A DNA stretch of 48,325 bases from Martelella alba (GTDB lineage: Bacteria; Pseudomonadota; Gammaproteobacteria; Enterobacterales; Enterobacteriaceae), in the NCBI RefSeq assembly GCF_005217455.1, contig NZ_SZPQ01000037.1, positions 1 to 48,325 of the forward strand, written 5' to 3'. The position numbers and the translations under genes were made by a program. The notes beneath the pieces are model-generated. The model was not told where the DNA came from. It was given only the letters and a program-made list of their open reading frames with translations, and searched no databases. Shown here piece after piece: positions 37,539-47,206 of the stretch (its first letter is position 1; every line of letters starts with the position of its first letter).

Positions 37539-38110
37539 TTTCTCCCGGCGACCTGCCCACCGTTTCCACGGCCATAGCGCAAATATAAGGGCTGTATTTC
37601 ACGCCGCCAGATTCCGGCGTCTATTTGCCCGGCGTGCCGGTAACGGATTATGCCCCGATTGTCGACCAGAAAAGTCTCCGGCGCGCCATAGACGCCCAAA
37701 TCCAACCCCAGCGTGCCGCTGGCGTCATACAGCGTCAAAGTGTAAGGGTTGCCCAACTGATTTAGCCAATTTAAGGCGTTGGTTCGATCGTCCCGATAAT
37801 TCACCCCCACGATGTGAACGCCCTCGGCGGCCAGCCTATTCAGAAAGGGGTGTTCCCCCCGGCACGCCGGGCACCAGGTGGCCCAGACATTGAGTAAAAA
37901 TGGCCGGCCGTCCCTGAGCGACGCCGCGCTGTAACGGCCGGCGGGATTGTCCAACGATGGCAAGGCGAAGGCCGGTACCGGTTTACCGATCAGCGCCGAT
38001 TGCAGCGCCTTTGGGTCGGCGCCGCGTTGGTCACGGACCAGTTGCACGGCGAACACGGCCGCCATCGCCAAAAATAACAGCAACGGCGCCGCCAGCAAGG
38101 CCTTTTTCAT
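37535..38110 (-). CDS. dsbE: Thiol:disulfide interchange protein DsbE (CcmG)
   Basis: A 191-residue thioredoxin-like protein tethered to the inner membrane by an N-terminal anchor (4-23). It supplies reducing power from DsbD to apocytochrome c or CcmH. The WCPAC active site is at Cys80 and Cys83, with the CcmG-typical GVNYRDD and GVYGAPETFLVD containing the cis-Pro. Start overlaps the ccmF stop by four bases. Confidence 0.96.
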   Translation of the reverse strand: MKKALLAAPLLLFLAMAAVFAVQLVRDQRGADPKALQSALIGKPVPAFALPSLDNPAGRYSAASLRDGRPFLLNVWATWCPACRGEHPFLNRLAAEGVHIVGVNYRDDRTNALNWLNQLGNPYTLTLYDASGTLGLDLGVYGAPETFLVDNRGIIRYRHAGQIDAGIWRREIQPLYLRYGRGNGGQVAGRK

Positions 38111-40071
38111 CCCGCCTCCTTAGCGGATCGCGCCGCCCGGCCGAGCGCGCGATAGCGGGGGTCGAACAGGCAACACAGCCCCCCCGCCGCCATCAAAAGC
38201 CCGCCCAGCCAAATCCAGCGGACGAAAGGTTTATAGTAGAGTTTGATCGTCCACGCGCCATCGCTCATTTTTTCGCCCAGCACGGCATAAAGATCCCGGC
38301 TGAGACCGCCGTTTATCGCCGCCTCGCTGGCCACGACGCGACGGGTCGCGTAAAACCGTTTTTCGGCCCGCAGACGGGCTTGCGGCCGGTTGCGCCTCGA
38401 AACGTCGATGATCGCCGCCGCGCCAGTGTAATTCGGCCCGGTGACCTCACGCAGTTGGCTTAAAACGAAACGATAATCGCGCAGCATGACGCTATCGCCG
38501 ATGTTCATGCGCACATCCCGCTCCAGGCTGTAGTTATGGCTGAATGTAATGCCGATAATCGTCACCGCCACGCCCAGATGGCCGAGCGTCATTCCCCAAT
38601 GACTCGCTGAAAGGCGGTTCAATCCGCCCTTGCGCGAATGACTGTGGCAGGCGCGCTCATGCAGTTCCCTTAGGGTCAGACTCGTTATCCACAACGCCAT
38701 GAGCAGACCGATAACCGTCATGGCCCGGATTTCATCCCCCAGCAGTCTGGGCAATAACAGCGAGAGCGCCAGACTCGCGACAAGTGCCGGCAATAGCCTT
38801 CTCGACCATTTTCCCGTGTTATCCCGGCGCCAGCGAATCAGCGGGCCCACCCCCATTAACAGGGCGATGGGCGCGGCCAGCCAGGTGAACATGCTATTGA
38901 AGAACGGCTCGCCGACAGAAATATCCCCCCAGCCCAACTGGCGGTACAACAGCGGTAACAACGTACCGAGCAATACCGTAAATGTCGCCGCCATGAGCAA
39001 AACATTATTGCCGAGCAGGAAGCTTTCACGGGAAAAAAGGGCATGGGACGTTCGACCGCGTATGCCGCCGCCCCGTAACGCATAAAGCAACAGCGAACCC
39101 CCAATCAGTATCAGCAACAGCACGAGAATAAACAATCCTCGCGCCGGCGCGGCGGCGAAGGCGTGTACCGAAATCAGGACGCCGGACCTGACCAGGAAGG
39201 TTCCCAGCAGGCACAGAGAGAATACGGCGATGGAAAGCAATATCGTCCATGATTTCAATGCGCCGCGTTTTTCGGCGACCGCCAGCGAATGCAGCAATGC
39301 CGTGCCCGCCAGCCAGGGCATCAGAGAGGCGTTTTCCACCGGGTCCCAGAACCACCAACCGCCCCAGCCCAATTCGTAATACGCCCAGTATGAGCCAAAG
39401 ACGATACCCAGGGTCAGGCAAACCCAGGCGGCCATGGTCCAGGGCCGCGCCCATCGCGCCCAGGCGGCGTCCATACGGCCGGCCGTCAACGATGCGATGG
39501 CGAAGGCGAACGCCACCGAAAAGCCGACATACCCCATATAGAGCAAGGGCGGATGCAGGATCAAACCGATATCCTGCAATAGGGGGTTGAGATCATGCCC
39601 CGCAATGGGCAAATCCGGCAAGGTCCGACGGAAGGGGTTGGAGGTGAGCAGAATAAATAGCAGGAAACCGGCATTGATCATACCCATAACCGCCAGCACC
39701 CGCGCCGTGGCGTCAATGGGCTGGCGGCGGCTCAAAACCGCCGCCGCCAGCGTCCAGCCCCCCAGCAACAGTACCCACAGCAACAGCGACCCCTCATGAG
39801 CGCCCCAGGTGGCGGCGATGCGGTAATACAGCGGCAGTTGACCGCTGGAATTGTCCGCCACATAAACCACGGAAAAATCATTGACGGCAAAGGCATAGAC
39901 CAGGCAACCAAATGCGCCGGCCACGGCGAGAAACAGTCCGCACGCCAGCGGGCGCGTGGTCGCCATCAGCCGGGCATCCTGGCGCACGGCGCCCCACAGC
40001 GGATAAAAACTGAGCAGCAGCGCCAGGCCCGCCGCCAGGCACAAAAGGAAATCGCCCGCTTCCGGTATCAT
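38107..40071 (-). CDS. ccmF: Cytochrome c heme lyase subunit CcmF
   Basis: A 654-residue polytopic membrane protein (about 15 spans) that attaches heme from CcmE to apocytochrome c with CcmH/CcmI. The heme-handling WWD domain reads [18 protein letters not shown], and conserved histidines are visible nearby ([19 protein letters not shown]). Length fits the family. Start overlaps the ccmE stop by four bases. Confidence 0.97.
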   Translation of the reverse strand: MIPEAGDFLLCLAAGLALLLSFYPLWGAVRQDARLMATTRPLACGLFLAVAGAFGCLVYAFAVNDFSVVYVADNSSGQLPLYYRIAATWGAHEGSLLLWVLLLGGWTLAAAVLSRRQPIDATARVLAVMGMINAGFLLFILLTSNPFRRTLPDLPIAGHDLNPLLQDIGLILHPPLLYMGYVGFSVAFAFAIASLTAGRMDAAWARWARPWTMAAWVCLTLGIVFGSYWAYYELGWGGWWFWDPVENASLMPWLAGTALLHSLAVAEKRGALKSWTILLSIAVFSLCLLGTFLVRSGVLISVHAFAAAPARGLFILVLLLILIGGSLLLYALRGGGIRGRTSHALFSRESFLLGNNVLLMAATFTVLLGTLLPLLYRQLGWGDISVGEPFFNSMFTWLAAPIALLMGVGPLIRWRRDNTGKWSRRLLPALVASLALSLLLPRLLGDEIRAMTVIGLLMALWITSLTLRELHERACHSHSRKGGLNRLSASHWGMTLGHLGVAVTIIGITFSHNYSLERDVRMNIGDSVMLRDYRFVLSQLREVTGPNYTGAAAIIDVSRRNRPQARLRAEKRFYATRRVVASEAAINGGLSRDLYAVLGEKMSDGAWTIKLYYKPFVRWIWLGGLLMAAGGLCCLFDPRYRALGRAARSAKEAG

Positions 40072-40658
40072 TGGGCACCCTGCTCCGCCGCCCGTTGTCC
40101 GGACGAAATGGCATAAGAACGCGCCTTGGGCGGCAACGTCATCGCCTCCGCGCCACGCAACGGTAACGCCGGGTTCGCGGACAACGCCTCCGGCCTGGAC
40201 TGGCCGCCGCTCGACGACGCGTTGCCGCGCTTGTCGTCCGCCACCTCGGGCGGCAGATAATTTTCATCGTGTTTGGCCAGCACCTGCCGCGCGCGCACGC
40301 GATCGCCGGCCGTTAATATCCCCTGCGCCACCGCGCCCTGTCCTTCCCGGAACAGATCCGGCAATACGCCATGATAGCTTACCGATATGGCGCCGGCGGC
40401 GTCGTAGAGTTTGAAAGACACGTCCAGCGTCGCCGGATCGCGCTTCACGCTGCCGGGCATCACCCAACCGCCGACGCGCAAACGCTGACCGACATGGGGC
40501 AATTCATGTTGCCGCCCTTTGCCATACAAGATTTCCCGGGGGGTATAAAACAGATCAATATTGCCGCCCAGGGCATAGAGCGCCAGCGTAACGGTCAGGG
40601 CGGCGCCGGCCAAAAGCAGCGAACACAGATAAAGACGGTTTCGGCGGCGCCGGTTCAT
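40068..40658 (-). CDS. ccmE: Periplasmic heme chaperone CcmE
   Basis: A 196-residue membrane-anchored heme chaperone. After a basic N-terminus and one span (9-30) comes the OB-fold domain ([33 protein letters not shown]). Covalent heme binding is by His130 in LAKHDENY, the same position as in E. coli. The C-terminal tail is about 37 residues longer than in E. coli (159), Ser/Gly/Pro-rich and probably disordered. I start at ATG 40658 (MNRRRRNR) with GGAG upstream. It overlaps ccmD by four bases. Confidence 0.95.
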   Translation of the reverse strand: MNRRRRNRLYLCSLLLAGAALTVTLALYALGGNIDLFYTPREILYGKGRQHELPHVGQRLRVGGWVMPGSVKRDPATLDVSFKLYDAAGAISVSYHGVLPDLFREGQGAVAQGILTAGDRVRARQVLAKHDENYLPPEVADDKRGNASSSGGQSRPEALSANPALPLRGAEAMTLPPKARSYAISSGQRAAEQGAQ

Positions 40659-40900
40659 TGGCGGCGCTCCGCGCGCGGGTCGGCAGGCCGGCGCGCGGGG
40701 ACAGGGGACCGGTGCGCCGTTATTCGGCGTCGGCGCGCCGGCAAACGGCGAATTTCCGCCAGCAACGCCCGGCGGCGCCAAAGAGTATGGCCAAGCAGCA
40801 CGGCCAGCGCCCCAATCGTCGCGGCCACCGCCAGCCAAACATAAACGGCATAACCGCCCATGGCGAAAAAGGCCGCCCAGGAGTTAAAAGCCGGCCTCAT
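40655..40900 (-). CDS. ccmD: Heme exporter protein CcmD
   Basis: An 81-residue small single-span protein ([27 protein letters not shown]) with a basic cytoplasmic tail, part of the CcmABCD complex that releases holo-CcmE. E. coli CcmD is 69 residues. Start ATG 40900 overlaps the ccmC stop by four bases. The frame extends upstream into ccmC but that segment is not CcmD. Confidence 0.92.
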   Translation of the reverse strand: MRPAFNSWAAFFAMGGYAVYVWLAVAATIGALAVLLGHTLWRRRALLAEIRRLPARRRRITAHRSPVPARRPADPRAERRQ

Positions 40901-41634
40901 GGCGACGGTTCCCGGTTTGCCAGCGCCAAAACCCAGGGGCGATGACGTTCCTGGCAGAGAATCTGGTTGCGCAACCGCATCAGCGTCAGCGCCGCAAACA
41001 GCCACAGATAACCCAACAGGGACCAGAGCAGCGGCGCGCGCATACTGGGATCAAGGTTGCGTTGAAAATCAGTGTCCCCCTGATGCAGGGTATTCCACCA
41101 TGCCACTGAATAATGGATGATGGGAATATTCACTACCCCCACCAGAATCAAGATACCGGCGGCCCGCCCTCCCATACGTCGATCGGCAAACGCATTGTGC
41201 AAGGCTATCGCGCCCAGATAAAGAAAGAGCAGTACCAGTTCCGAGGTCAGACGCGCATCCCACACCCACCAGGCGCCCCACATGGGCTTGCCCCAGGCGG
41301 AGCCGGTCGTCAGCGCGATGAAGGTATAAACCGCGCCCACCGGCGCCATCGCGGCGGCGGCCAGGTCGGCGGTTTTTATCTGCCAGACCAGGCCGATAAA
41401 CGCGGCCAGCGCCATTGACACATAGATGCCCATCGACCCGATGGCGGCCGGTACGTGCAGGTAAATGATGCGAAAGGCGTCGCCCTGCCGGTAATCCGGC
41501 GGAACGAAACCGAATCCCCAACCCCAGCCCAATGCCAGACAACCCGCGGCGGCGCCCGCCATCCACGGAATGCACCGACCGCACAACCCATATAGGGGTT
41601 CAGGCGCGGCCCAATAATGAAAACCCTTCCACAT
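40897..41634 (-). CDS. ccmC: Heme exporter protein CcmC
   Basis: A 245-residue, six-span membrane protein, same length as E. coli CcmC, which loads heme onto CcmE. The WWD motif reads WGKPMWGAWWVWDARLTSELV, flanked by conserved His (YLHVPAAIGSM and IHYSVAWWNTLHQG). It follows ccmB by 40 bases. Confidence 0.97.
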   Translation of the reverse strand: MWKGFHYWAAPEPLYGLCGRCIPWMAGAAAGCLALGWGWGFGFVPPDYRQGDAFRIIYLHVPAAIGSMGIYVSMALAAFIGLVWQIKTADLAAAAMAPVGAVYTFIALTTGSAWGKPMWGAWWVWDARLTSELVLLFLYLGAIALHNAFADRRMGGRAAGILILVGVVNIPIIHYSVAWWNTLHQGDTDFQRNLDPSMRAPLLWSLLGYLWLFAALTLMRLRNQILCQERHRPWVLALANREPSP

Positions 41635-41674
41635 AGTCGCTTCCTACCTGTCGGGCGACGTATCGCCGCCCGCC

Positions 41675-42334
41675 CTACTGTAACGTCACGCGCAACGCGG
41701 CGGCGGCGGCGAATGGCGCCGTCATCAGGCTCAACACCAGCAGCGCGCCCAACATCGCCAGATTGCCGCTGATATCCAGGCCTTGCGCCGCATCGTCGAT
41801 GGCCGCGGCGGCAAAAATCAACACCGGAATGAACAACGGCAGCAGCAATAAACTCAATAACGCGCCGCCTTTGTGCAACCCGACGGTCAAACCGGCGCCG
41901 ATGGCGCCGAGGAGGCTTAAGGTCGGCGTGCCCAGCAACAACGTCAACGCCACGGCCCGCCAGGTGGCGAAATCCAGTGAAAACAACACCGCCGCCAGCG
42001 GCGACAGCACTATCAACGGCACGCCGGCGGCCAACCAGTGCGCGCAGATTTTAGCCAACACCGCGGCCGGCAGGGGTAACGGCATCAGCAAGATCTGCTC
42101 AAGCGATCCGTCGCGGAAATCCTCGCCGAACAAGCTCTCCAGAGACAGCAAGGCCGCCAATAGCGCCGCTACCCAGACAATACCGGGCGCGATGCGCCGC
42201 AGCAATTCCGGATCCGGCCCCACGCCCAGGGCGAATAGGGCCATCACCAACAAAAAAAACCACAGTGGATGCAGGATATCAATCCGTTGTCGCCAGGCCA
42301 GCCGCATATCCCGGCGGACAATCAGCCAGAACAT
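41675..42334 (-). CDS. ccmB: Heme exporter protein CcmB
   Basis: A 219-residue six-span membrane subunit (E. coli 220) of the CcmAB ABC complex, which uses ATP to free heme-loaded CcmE from CcmC. The family stretch [19 protein letters not shown] and [12 protein letters not shown] is present. Start overlaps the end of ccmA by 13 bases. Confidence 0.96.
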   Translation of the reverse strand: MFWLIVRRDMRLAWRQRIDILHPLWFFLLVMALFALGVGPDPELLRRIAPGIVWVAALLAALLSLESLFGEDFRDGSLEQILLMPLPLPAAVLAKICAHWLAAGVPLIVLSPLAAVLFSLDFATWRAVALTLLLGTPTLSLLGAIGAGLTVGLHKGGALLSLLLLPLFIPVLIFAAAAIDDAAQGLDISGNLAMLGALLVLSLMTAPFAAAAALRVTLQ

Positions 42335-42969
42335 GCGGTTTCCTCCGCCGGCGGCAACGTCAGCTCGCGTATCCGCACCGGGCAGGGCGGCATCGCCTGA
42401 TGGGTTGTCAAGAGAATGATGCCGCGCGCGGCGCTGTGTTCGGCGAAGCGGGCCATTAGCCGGGAGACGCCGGCGCTATCGATGGCGGTGAAGGGCTCGT
42501 CCAGAATCCAAAGACGAAATTTCCCCAGCCAAAGGCGCGCCAGCGCCACCCGCCGTTGCTGGCCGGCGGACAGCCCCCCGGCAGGCACATCCTCATACCC
42601 CGCCAGACCCGCCTGTTGCAAGGCGTGGAAAATCGCGTCGTCGTCACGTTTTTGCCCGACGGCCGTTTGGTAGAACGCCAGATTCTCAAGGGGTGTCAAC
42701 GCCCGCTTGATGCCGGTCTGGTGCCCGATATACAGCAAATCGCGATGGTAGTCCGGCCGTTGTCGGCGAATGTCCCGCCGCCGCCAGAAGACCGCACCCT
42801 GTTCGGGCCGCGCCAATCCGGCCAGAATGCGCAATAGGGATGTTTTCCCCGCACCGTTGGGACCTGCGATAAGGAGGATTTCCCCCGGGGCTATCCGCAA
42901 ATCCAAACCGGAAAACAGCAGGCCATCTTCGCGAAGGCAAGCCAGATTTTTTACTTCCAGCATCGGCAT
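42322..42969 (-). CDS. ccmA: Cytochrome c biogenesis ATP-binding protein CcmA
   Basis: A 215-residue ABC ATPase (E. coli 207). Walker A is GPNGAGKTS, the signature [14 protein letters not shown] and Walker [13 protein letters not shown]. It powers release of holo-CcmE with CcmB. First gene of the ccm operon; a second ATG two codons inside is also possible. It is divergent from yfdC. Confidence 0.96.
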   Translation of the reverse strand: MPMLEVKNLACLREDGLLFSGLDLRIAPGEILLIAGPNGAGKTSLLRILAGLARPEQGAVFWRRRDIRRQRPDYHRDLLYIGHQTGIKRALTPLENLAFYQTAVGQKRDDDAIFHALQQAGLAGYEDVPAGGLSAGQQRRVALARLWLGKFRLWILDEPFTAIDSAGVSRLMARFAEHSAARGIILLTTHQAMPPCPVRIRELTLPPAEETACSG

Positions 42970-43297
42970 GTCTACCCTTGATAGTTTTCCCGGCCATCAT
43001 AGCATAGGCGCGCTGAACGAAAACGCGGCCGTTGCCTTGCGACATATCTCCGTGCGCCTGTTCTGTCCAAGATCAAATAAATAGCCCTTACCGACGCGAT
43101 TCGCCCATTCACCGTCGCGCTGTTGAGGAGCCCGATATTGCTGACCGGGCCCGTTGGCCGCCCCGCGCCAGGGAAAATGCGACTACGCTTAGGCTGTGCC
43201 CCGGCAGGGTTTTACCGGTGCCGGTGATAGCCCTGACGAACAGGGGGAAATGCATTCAACGATGTTTAACGACGTCTAGCAACGCGGAGAGACCGCC
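42970..43297. other. Divergent ccmA/yfdC intergenic region
   Basis: About 328 bases with promoters for both genes. No gene seen. A nested stem (CAGGG...CCCTG enclosing ACCGG/CCGGT) at 43205-43235 is likely part of the yfdC leader. Only a TTGAT half-site of FNR type is visible on the ccmA side; no full FNR box. Confidence 0.45.
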
Positions 43298-44200
43298 ATG
43301 GACCAGCGCGCCAAGCGCCCTAATGAAGCACAACCATCATCCGGACTCAAGGTGGAGAGCGGCGAGCACGACGCCGGCGGCCAAATCGAAGTGGCTGAGG
43401 AGAAGTTGCCCTCCCGGGCGGCCGCCATTCATGAACAAATCCGCCAGGAAGGCGAGAAAGAACTGGAGCGCGACGGTCAGGCGCTATTGTGGTCGGCGGT
43501 GGCCGCCGGGTTGTCCATGAGTGCCTCGCTTATGGCCAAAGGTATCTTGCACGCTGAACTTGCCGGCGGCGGAGCGAGTTTTCTTTTGGAGAATCTGGGT
43601 TATACCTTCGGATTTATCATCGTGATTATGGCCCGACAACAACTCTTTACCGAGAATACGCTCACCGCGGTCCTGCCTATCATGCAAAAGCCGTCGGTCA
43701 ACAATATACTGATGCTGTTACGCCTGTGGGGCGTGGTTCTGGCGGGCAATCTGACCGGTACGGCGCTCGCCGCTTACGGATTTCTCCGTATGCCGGTCCT
43801 CGACGACGCCACCCGCCAGGCGTTTATCGCGTTGGGGAATGCGGTAATGGCGCAAACGCCGACGACGCTGTTCGCCAAGAGCGTCTTTTCCGGTTGGATC
43901 ATCGCCACACTGGTGTGGATGCTACCTTCAGCGGGACCGGCCAAACTTCCCCTGATTCTGTTGATGACCTGGCTGATGGGGATCGGCGATTTGTCGCATA
44001 TCGTCGTGGGCTCAGTGGAAATGCTTTATCTGGTATTCCACGGGGATATTTCCTGGTACCGGTTTTTTTATCCGTTCGCCTTACCAACCCTGGCCGGCAA
44101 TATCGTCGGCGGCACATTTATCTTCGCCCTCTTAAGCCATGCGCAGATCCGCAACGATCTCAGCGGACAACGGAAACGGCGGCGAACCGGGCGGGAATGA
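43298..44200 (+). CDS. yfdC: Formate/nitrite transporter family protein YfdC
   Basis: A 300-residue inner-membrane channel of the FNT family (E. coli YfdC, 310). After a charged N-terminal tail of about 65 residues come six spans, with FNT-type ENTLTAVLPIM and GNLTGTALAAYG and TLAGNIVGGTFIFALL. Substrate is unknown; other members carry formate, nitrite or hydrosulfide. ATG 43298 has GGAGAG upstream. In E. coli tRNA-Arg argW follows directly, as its remnant does here. Confidence 0.93.
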   Translation: MDQRAKRPNEAQPSSGLKVESGEHDAGGQIEVAEEKLPSRAAAIHEQIRQEGEKELERDGQALLWSAVAAGLSMSASLMAKGILHAELAGGGASFLLENLGYTFGFIIVIMARQQLFTENTLTAVLPIMQKPSVNNILMLLRLWGVVLAGNLTGTALAAYGFLRMPVLDDATRQAFIALGNAVMAQTPTTLFAKSVFSGWIIATLVWMLPSAGPAKLPLILLMTWLMGIGDLSHIVVGSVEMLYLVFHGDISWYRFFYPFALPTLAGNIVGGTFIFALLSHAQIRNDLSGQRKRRRTGRE

Positions 44201-44262
44201 ATGGCCGTGACCGCTTTCCGGCCCGTGGTTGACGACGGATTGAGCGATTGAACCGTTAAGTG

Positions 44263-44291
44263 CTTATATTCGAGGACGAATCGGGTATAAT
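44263..44291 (+). promoter_or_regulatory. Intact-looking promoter of the truncated argW
   Basis: TATAAT at 44286-44291 is a consensus -10, followed by a GC-rich stretch typical of stable-RNA promoters and, 15 bases later, the tRNA remnant. The -35 (CTTATA, 17 bases upstream) is weak. It now points into the island. Confidence 0.6.
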
Positions 44292-44306
44292 CCTCAGCGC
44301 CGCACG

Positions 44307-44327
44307 GTCCTCGTAGTTAAACGGATA
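44307..44327 (+). pseudogene. argW: Truncated tRNA-Arg (argW), 5' end only
   Basis: GTCCTCGTAGTTAAACGGAT matches the acceptor and D-arm start of the enterobacterial tRNA-Arg(CCU) gene (two mismatches to E. coli over 21 bases). After base 44327 the D-loop and the rest of the tRNA are missing, replaced by AT-rich DNA. The position, directly after yfdC, is that of argW in E. coli, a known integration site for prophages. The remaining bases cannot form a tRNA. The missing 3' part may lie at the far end of the island, outside the window. Confidence 0.72.
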
Positions 44328-44677
44328 ACCTGACTAATTGATTTAACTTTATGTTATTTAACAAAATTAAATGTGAAAATTATCCATATTGGTACTCAAA
44401 TATGTACACAAATTAATTTCACATTCCCGGACAATCATCAAACTCCCAGGATAGCCACTATCCTCAATCTGCCCTCCGGTTTTTCTTATTTTAGTAAATT
44501 GTGTATTAATATTACATAAATAAGAATAACTTTTGCTCTATACCTCATCTAAGCATGCGTGCAGTTCACTTATGTCTCTGCCCTTCTTTTCTGCGGTATA
44601 AGGGATCAAAAATCAATCCATGTCTTAAAAACGTTTAAAATCAAATTCTTATATAAAAACACTATACGACGAGGCGA
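44328..44677. other. AT-rich foreign DNA at the island edge
   Basis: About 350 bases much richer in A and T than the rest of the window, with no gene. A perfect seven-base stem AGGATAG/CTATCCT (44448-44464) is present. It separates the argW remnant from the fused gene and could be a long leader if the argW promoter is active. Confidence 0.55.
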
Positions 44678-44866
44678 ATAATATTTAAAGATAGAAAAGA
44701 ATTATATCGTCAATTAGAGCAAAAGCGTGATTCTAAAGTTATATGTTATGTAACAGGTGATAGGCCACAGCAATTGACACAAATAGCATCAGAAGCTTTT
44801 GATCTATTTGTAAACCATCTTGACGAAATTGGTGATGTACAAAAAATAACCTTAATTTTAGTATGT
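44678..44866 (+). pseudogene. 5' fragment of serine dehydrogenase proteinase (SDH_sah family)
   Basis: Translation shows RKELYRQLEQKRDSKVICY, then VTGDR, QLTQIASEAFDLFVNHLDEIG and KITLIL, which is the N-terminal signature of the SDH_sah family (ClpP-like fold, often on mobile elements). The expected following YTRGG and catalytic SAGT segments are missing: after about 44861 the frame changes to unrelated sequence. No ATG, GTG or TTG begins it in the expected place; ATA at 44678 or 44681 stands where ATG would be, after GAGG. Thus start lost, about 60 residues kept, then in-frame fusion to the next gene. Confidence 0.62.
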
Positions 44867-44902
44867 CCAGTGAATTCGGGCACTCTGACATGGGATATTT
44901 AT

Positions 44903-46036
44903 ATGCACTTTTATGTTGATGAAACTGGTCACACCGGTCCGAAACTGTTTGACCGAACTCAGCCCGTGCTTTCCTACGGTGTTCTGTCTTCCCCAGAGGA
45001 TCTGGATAAGGTTGCTGAAACTGAGCTCGCTGCTCTCCATAAGAAATTGGGTGTGCAGCGTCTTCACGCCGCAGAACTGGGAATGCACCGGCTCGCGGAT
45101 GTTATTGATACCCTGCTCGTGCTGCAGAAAAAATACCGGATTCGTTTTGATATCTGGCAAGTAGTCAAACGCGATCACGCCATCATTTCATTCTTCGATC
45201 AGGTGTTTGATCAGGGCATGAATCCGGCAGTAACGTGGACGTCCTACTGGACTCCCCTGCGTTACCCGCTCTTGCTTAACCTGGCGAACCTGTTCGATGA
45301 CGAGCTGGCTGAAAAGGCATGGCATGCCCGCCTTGAGGCGCACGATGGGCGATCGGGCGCGCTTTTCCGTGAGGTTTGTGACGTGCTGCTTCGGCGCGTT
45401 ATCACCCTAGGTGACCCCCGTTCGACTGAGTTGATCACGGATGCCCTGAACTGGGCGTCGAGTAACTTTGATCAACTGGGATATAACTGCAAAACCAACA
45501 AAGAAAAGCTGCAGATCATGCCGAATATGATCGGATTTCAATCTGTACTGCATGGTATCTGTGCCCGCCTGGGGTCGCCAAATAGAAGGGCCAAAATCAT
45601 CGTTGACCAGCAGTCCCAGTTCAACACGACACAGCGCGAGTTGAGCGAGTTCTACCACCTGATACGGGAGCAGCCGTGGGAGCTGGGGCCGGGTCTGCCC
45701 GTCATGGACATGAAAAACATGCCGGCGGAGCCGCTTGTCTTCCAGTCAGGCACCCGAAGTCCGGGGCTGGAGCTGGTTGACGTCTACCTCTGGACGTTCA
45801 AACGATACATGGAGAACAAGGAGCTGACAAAACCGCTTTCCCGCCTTATATATACCAACCGCAATACGGCCAACACCTCAAGCTTGTCGCTGAGATCAGT
45901 TGGCCGGCAGTTCCGGGAGTTTTTTGAAAATCTACCGGAGCCCACGCCGGAAATGATGAGAAAAGGGCGCGAGATTCATGATGCTGAGGAGGCGCGCCGC
46001 CTGCAGCATCGAATGGTGAGGTTAAGTCAGTCATAA
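44903..46036 (+). CDS. DUF3800 domain protein
   Basis: A 377-residue protein beginning MHFYVDETGHTGPKLFD, the typical N-terminus of DUF3800 (Asp5-Glu6). Further conserved acidic spots are KIIVDQQSQF and the C-terminal SPGLELVDVYLWTFKRY. The spaced acidic residues recall RNase-H-like nucleases, but this is inference. DUF3800 genes are common on phages and islands, and function is unknown. I start at ATG 44903; the frame is open upstream through the SDH_sah fragment, so a longer fused product starting at TTG 44774 or earlier is possible. Base composition rises sharply near 44865, marking a junction. A terminator-like structure follows. Confidence 0.75.
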   Translation: MHFYVDETGHTGPKLFDRTQPVLSYGVLSSPEDLDKVAETELAALHKKLGVQRLHAAELGMHRLADVIDTLLVLQKKYRIRFDIWQVVKRDHAIISFFDQVFDQGMNPAVTWTSYWTPLRYPLLLNLANLFDDELAEKAWHARLEAHDGRSGALFREVCDVLLRRVITLGDPRSTELITDALNWASSNFDQLGYNCKTNKEKLQIMPNMIGFQSVLHGICARLGSPNRRAKIIVDQQSQFNTTQRELSEFYHLIREQPWELGPGLPVMDMKNMPAEPLVFQSGTRSPGLELVDVYLWTFKRYMENKELTKPLSRLIYTNRNTANTSSLSLRSVGRQFREFFENLPEPTPEMMRKGREIHDAEEARRLQHRMVRLSQS

Positions 46037-46088
46037 CAGGATGCCTGCTGCACGATATGAACACATGTAGCCATCCCAGTAAACAGTA

Positions 46089-46120
46089 CCAGGGCAAACT
46101 GGAGTTTTTTGCTTTTTTTT
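46089..46120 (+). terminator. Possible terminator after DUF3800 gene
   Basis: CCAG and CTGG pair around GGCAAA, with an outer CCAGT/ACTGG alternative, followed by T-runs of six and eight. The stem is short but the U-tract is long. Confidence 0.45.
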
Positions 46121-46194
46121 CTTAATAAAAGAGGCAATCCAGCCATGAAACAAACCCGTTATACCATGGAACAAAACGCCTTATCCGGGAGAAA

Positions 46195-46973
<779 letters not shown>

Positions 46974-47007
46974 GATGTCATCCTCCTGTGTCATTCTCTG
47001 GAGATAA

Positions 47008-47037
47008 ATTATACAGCATGCGTAACGCTAATGTCAT
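47008..47037 (-). promoter_or_regulatory. Promoter of the toxin-antitoxin pair
   Basis: On the minus strand ATGACA (47032-47037), 18 bases, then consensus TATAAT (47008-47013), 35 bases upstream of the antitoxin ATG. The spacer contains one copy of the CGTTACGCATGC repeat. Confidence 0.75.
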
Positions 47038-47065
47038 TACGATTTACAGAAAGCATTCGTAATCG
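47016..47065. promoter_or_regulatory. Repeated candidate operators of the antitoxin
   Basis: GCATGCGTAACG (47016-47027) and GCATTCGTAATCG (47053-47065) are near-repeats 37 bases apart, one between -35 and -10 and one just upstream of the promoter. Ribbon-helix-helix antitoxins commonly bind such repeats to autoregulate. Confidence 0.5.
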
Positions 47066-47151
47066 AACCAAAGGAACGAACCGGACCTATTTCCGTGCTG
47101 CCTACCCACGCTTATGATCTACAAACAAAAATACGGGTCAATCTGCGGGTC

Positions 47152-47181
47152 TTGACAACCGGCGGGGATAAAATTTATGAT
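47152..47181 (+). promoter_or_regulatory. Strong sigma-70 promoter
   Basis: TTGACA (perfect -35), an 18-base spacer, then TATGAT. It reads toward the SOS cassette; about 25 bases downstream a short open frame begins, so it may serve a small gene or small RNA. Confidence 0.65.
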
Positions 47182-47206
47182 GGAATTCAACTTAATAGAG
47201 AACTGA

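Noticed and set aside
43060-43080. FNR box before ccmA.
   Set aside because: Only one TTGAT half-site; the second half is not present.
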